A DNA stretch of 64,000 nucleotides from Caulobacter vibrioides (lineage in GTDB: Bacteria; Pseudomonadota; Alphaproteobacteria; Caulobacterales; Caulobacteraceae): contig NZ_PJRR01000005.1 of NCBI RefSeq assembly GCF_002858865.1, positions 124,001-188,000 of the forward strand, in the 5' to 3' direction. A program made the position numbers and the translations under genes. Below are positions 62,477 through 64,000 of the stretch, piece after piece (positions within the stretch are counted from its first letter, which is position 1; every line of letters starts with the position of its first letter). The notes under the pieces were generated by a model, which did not search any database, was not told the origin of the DNA, and was given only the letters and a program-made list of their open reading frames with translations.

Positions 62477-63313
62477 GTGACCGAACGCGTCCTTCATCGC
62501 CGTGGCCTGCTGACCGGCGCCCTGGCCCTGGCGATCACGCCGACCCTGGCCCGCGCGGCGGCCTCGCCCATCACGATCACCGTCGGCGACCGCGCGCTGG
62601 AGCTCAGCGTGCTGCGGCCCGCCGCGCCCAAGGGCGTGGTCGTGTTCTCGCACGGCGCCGGCGGAACGGCGGAGGCCTATGCGACGCTGCTGGAGGGCTG
62701 GCGCCAGGCCGGCTTCCTGGTGGTGGCGCCGCTGCACGTCGACTCCCAGAAGCACCCCCGCAGGACCGCGTACAATCTGCGTTCGTCCTTCCCGCTCAGG
62801 ATCGCCGACGTCGGGGCGGCGGCCGGCTGGGCGGCCGCCGCCGCGCCGGGCCTGCCGCTGGCCTATGCGGGCCACTCGTACGGTTCACTGATGTCGCTGA
62901 TGCGCGGCGGCGCCCTGGAGGGCATGATCCCGGCCCGCGATCCGAACGCCAAGGCCGTGCTGTGCTTCTCAAGCCCCGGGACGATCCAGGGCCTGATGGG
63001 TCCGGCCACCTTCCAGACGCTGACCACCCCGACGATGGTGCTGACGGGCGAGCTGGACCTGGTGCCGGGCATGGTCGCCGACTGGCGCGACCACCTGCGC
63101 GCGGTCGAGGAAAGCCCCGCCGGCGAGAAGTACGCCTGGATCGGCAAGAGCGTCGACCACGGCCTGGCGCACCATCCCGACAATCCCGCCTTCGCCGAGG
63201 CCTCGGCCCTCAGCGTCACCTTCCTGAAAGCGCAGCTTCTGGGCGACGCCAAGGCCAAGGCCGCCCTGGCGGCCCGGACCCCGACAGCGGCGGCGTCGTT
63301 CTGGCGGCGCTAG
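62477..63313 (+). CDS. Exported alpha/beta hydrolase (Tat signal)
   Basis: 278 residues from GTG 62477. HRRGLLTGALALAITPTLARA is a probable twin-arginine signal. The hydrolase core has VVFSHGAGGTAEAY as oxyanion loop, the elbow YAGHSYGSLMSL (GHSYG, Ser nucleophile), Asp near TGELDLVPG and His in SVDHGLAHH. It is similar to predicted dienelactone-hydrolase/PAF-acetylhydrolase-like esterases. Divergent from ibpA. Substrate unknown. Confidence 0.83.
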   Translation: MTERVLHRRGLLTGALALAITPTLARAAASPITITVGDRALELSVLRPAAPKGVVVFSHGAGGTAEAYATLLEGWRQAGFLVVAPLHVDSQKHPRRTAYNLRSSFPLRIADVGAAAGWAAAAAPGLPLAYAGHSYGSLMSLMRGGALEGMIPARDPNAKAVLCFSSPGTIQGLMGPATFQTLTTPTMVLTGELDLVPGMVADWRDHLRAVEESPAGEKYAWIGKSVDHGLAHHPDNPAFAEASALSVTFLKAQLLGDAKAKAALAARTPTAAASFWRR

Positions 63314-63317
63314 CGGA

Positions 63318-63437
63318 AAGCGCCCCCTCCCCCGTTCTACGGGTGAGGAGGAAAGCTCAACCTTCCTGCCCCGCTTGCGGGGGAGGTGGATCGGCGCGAA
63401 GCGACGAGACGGAGGGGGCGTTAGCGCAAAGCGCCCC
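63318..63437. repeat. Intergenic palindromic element, family A copy 5
   Basis: AAGCGCCCCCTCC at the left is inverted against GGAGGGGGCG at the right. The interior (CGGGTGAGGAGG-AAAGCT, CTTCCTGCCCCGCTTGCGGG) is almost the same as in the copy at 3753-3887. It lies between the convergent hydrolase and EAL genes. Confidence 0.87.
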
Positions 63438-63439
63438 CG

Positions 63440-64000
63440 TCAGGCCACCGCCGCCAAGTGCATGCGGCCGCCCTCGTCGACGATGGTGTCGATCGCGTCG
63501 GCGGCCAGCGCCGCGCTGAACAGGAAGCCCTGCGCCTGGACGCAGCCGATCTCGTGCAGTTGCTCGCGCTGCTGGTTGGTCTCGACCCCCTCGGCGATGA
63601 CCGACAGCTTCAGGGCCTTGGCCAGGCGGACGATCGCGGCCACCACGGCGCCGGCCTCCTTGTCGCCGCCCAGGGGGGTGATGAAGCTGCGGTCGATCTT
63701 GATCTTGTCGATCGGATAGCGCCGCAGATAGCTCAGCGAGCTGTAGCCGGTGCCGAAATCGTCCAGCGCCAGAGAGAAGCCCATCTCGCGCAGGCGGCTG
63801 ATGGCGTCGTGGGTCGCCTCGTCATCGCCCAGCAGCGCGCCTTCGGTGATCTCCAGCTCGATCTTCTCGGCGCGCGCGCCGGTTTCGGCCAGGATCTGGG
63901 CGACCAGATCAGGGAACCCGGCCTGGCGCATCTGCAGGGCCGAAACGTTGACGGCCACCTTCAGGTCCTTCCAGCGCAGGCTGTCGGTGAAGGCCCGGCG
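63440..64000 (-). CDS. EAL-domain (c-di-GMP phosphodiesterase-type) protein, N-terminus beyond window
   Basis: The last 186 codons are present, ending LHLAAVA, and the frame is open to the window end (RRAFTDSLRWKDLKVAVNVSALQ). Motifs seen: AVNVSALQM (Asn ligand), ELEITEGAL, ALDDFGTGYSSLSYL, KIKIDRSFI and IAEGVETNQQ, so this half of the EAL site looks catalytic. The EAL motif itself and any sensor or GGDEF domain would lie outside the window. Confidence 0.92.
   Translation of the reverse strand, partial: RRAFTDSLRWKDLKVAVNVSALQMRQAGFPDLVAQILAETGARAEKIELEITEGALLGDDEATHDAISRLREMGFSLALDDFGTGYSSLSYLRRYPIDKIKIDRSFITPLGGDKEAGAVVAAIVRLAKALKLSVIAEGVETNQQREQLHEIGCVQAQGFLFSAALAADAIDTIVDEGGRMHLAAVA

Overview
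The window looks like a chromosomal segment of a Caulobacter species, close to C. crescentus/vibrioides/segnis. It is very GC-rich with strong third-position G/C. It carries a Caulobacter-type flagellar locus (fliF-fliG-flbE-fliN-flbD, flhA, hook genes with sciP between the two blocks), an inositol ABC transporter that I recognise as ibpA-iatA-iatP, and a protein related to the S-layer protein RsaA. The taxonomic call rests on gene content and remembered protein sequences, not on a search.

Layout. 1-8.9 kb: an aminoglycoside-phosphotransferase/P-loop fusion (cut by the window start), a TetR regulator, pdxH, a J-domain protein, the peroxide-sensing pair ohr-ohrR with a palindromic operator, a DUF4282 membrane protein, a TetR regulator divergent from an MpaB/DUF2236 oxygenase, and an OprO/P-type porin. 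8.9-24.9 kb: the flagellar locus. On the minus strand lie fliK-flgD-flgE, sciP, fliF-fliG-flbE(fliH)-fliN-flbD and flhA. On the plus strand lie flgK-flgL. The fliK/flgK gap holds two opposed sigma-54 (-24/-12) promoters and two palindromes of the kind bound by FlbD. 24.9-38.2 kb: mnmA, a membrane GGDEF-EAL protein, an HxlR regulator, a thiolase, a small GNAT, a TPR protein, an M28 peptidase, the riboflavin operon ribD-ribE-ribBA-ribH and a GntR/FCD regulator.

38.4-41.5 kb is the clearest accessory region. A 746-residue secreted RsaA-like protein sits between two copies of the last 128-140 bp of a hypothetical gene, so the upstream gene keeps an intact 3' end and a 3' remnant remains downstream. 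41.5-54.9 kb: a BAAT-type hydrolase with a strong promoter, a membrane protein with a small winged-helix regulator, clpB, an M48 lipoprotein protease, a DUF4167 protein, prmC, a parDE toxin-antitoxin pair with a promoter/operator, a MOSC protein, a GNAT, a 58-aa secreted peptide, a serine hydrolase with a P-loop protein, and a secreted hypothetical. 55.0-57.7 kb: three genes overlapping by 4 bp each: a StlD/DarB-like ketosynthase, a haem-oxygenase-fold diiron-type enzyme and an unrecognised His-rich protein. This looks like a small undescribed metabolite pathway. 57.8-64 kb: a secreted EEP hydrolase, the inositol transporter with an IolR-type GGAA-N6-TTCC site, a Tat-exported alpha/beta hydrolase and an EAL protein cut by the window end.

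Two families of intergenic palindromes recur. One is a CCTCCCCC/GGGGGAGG-type element (five places). The other is a TTCGACAGGCTCAGGG-type element (two places, one with a tandemly duplicated arm). I found no rRNA, tRNA, CRISPR array, transposase or phage genes.
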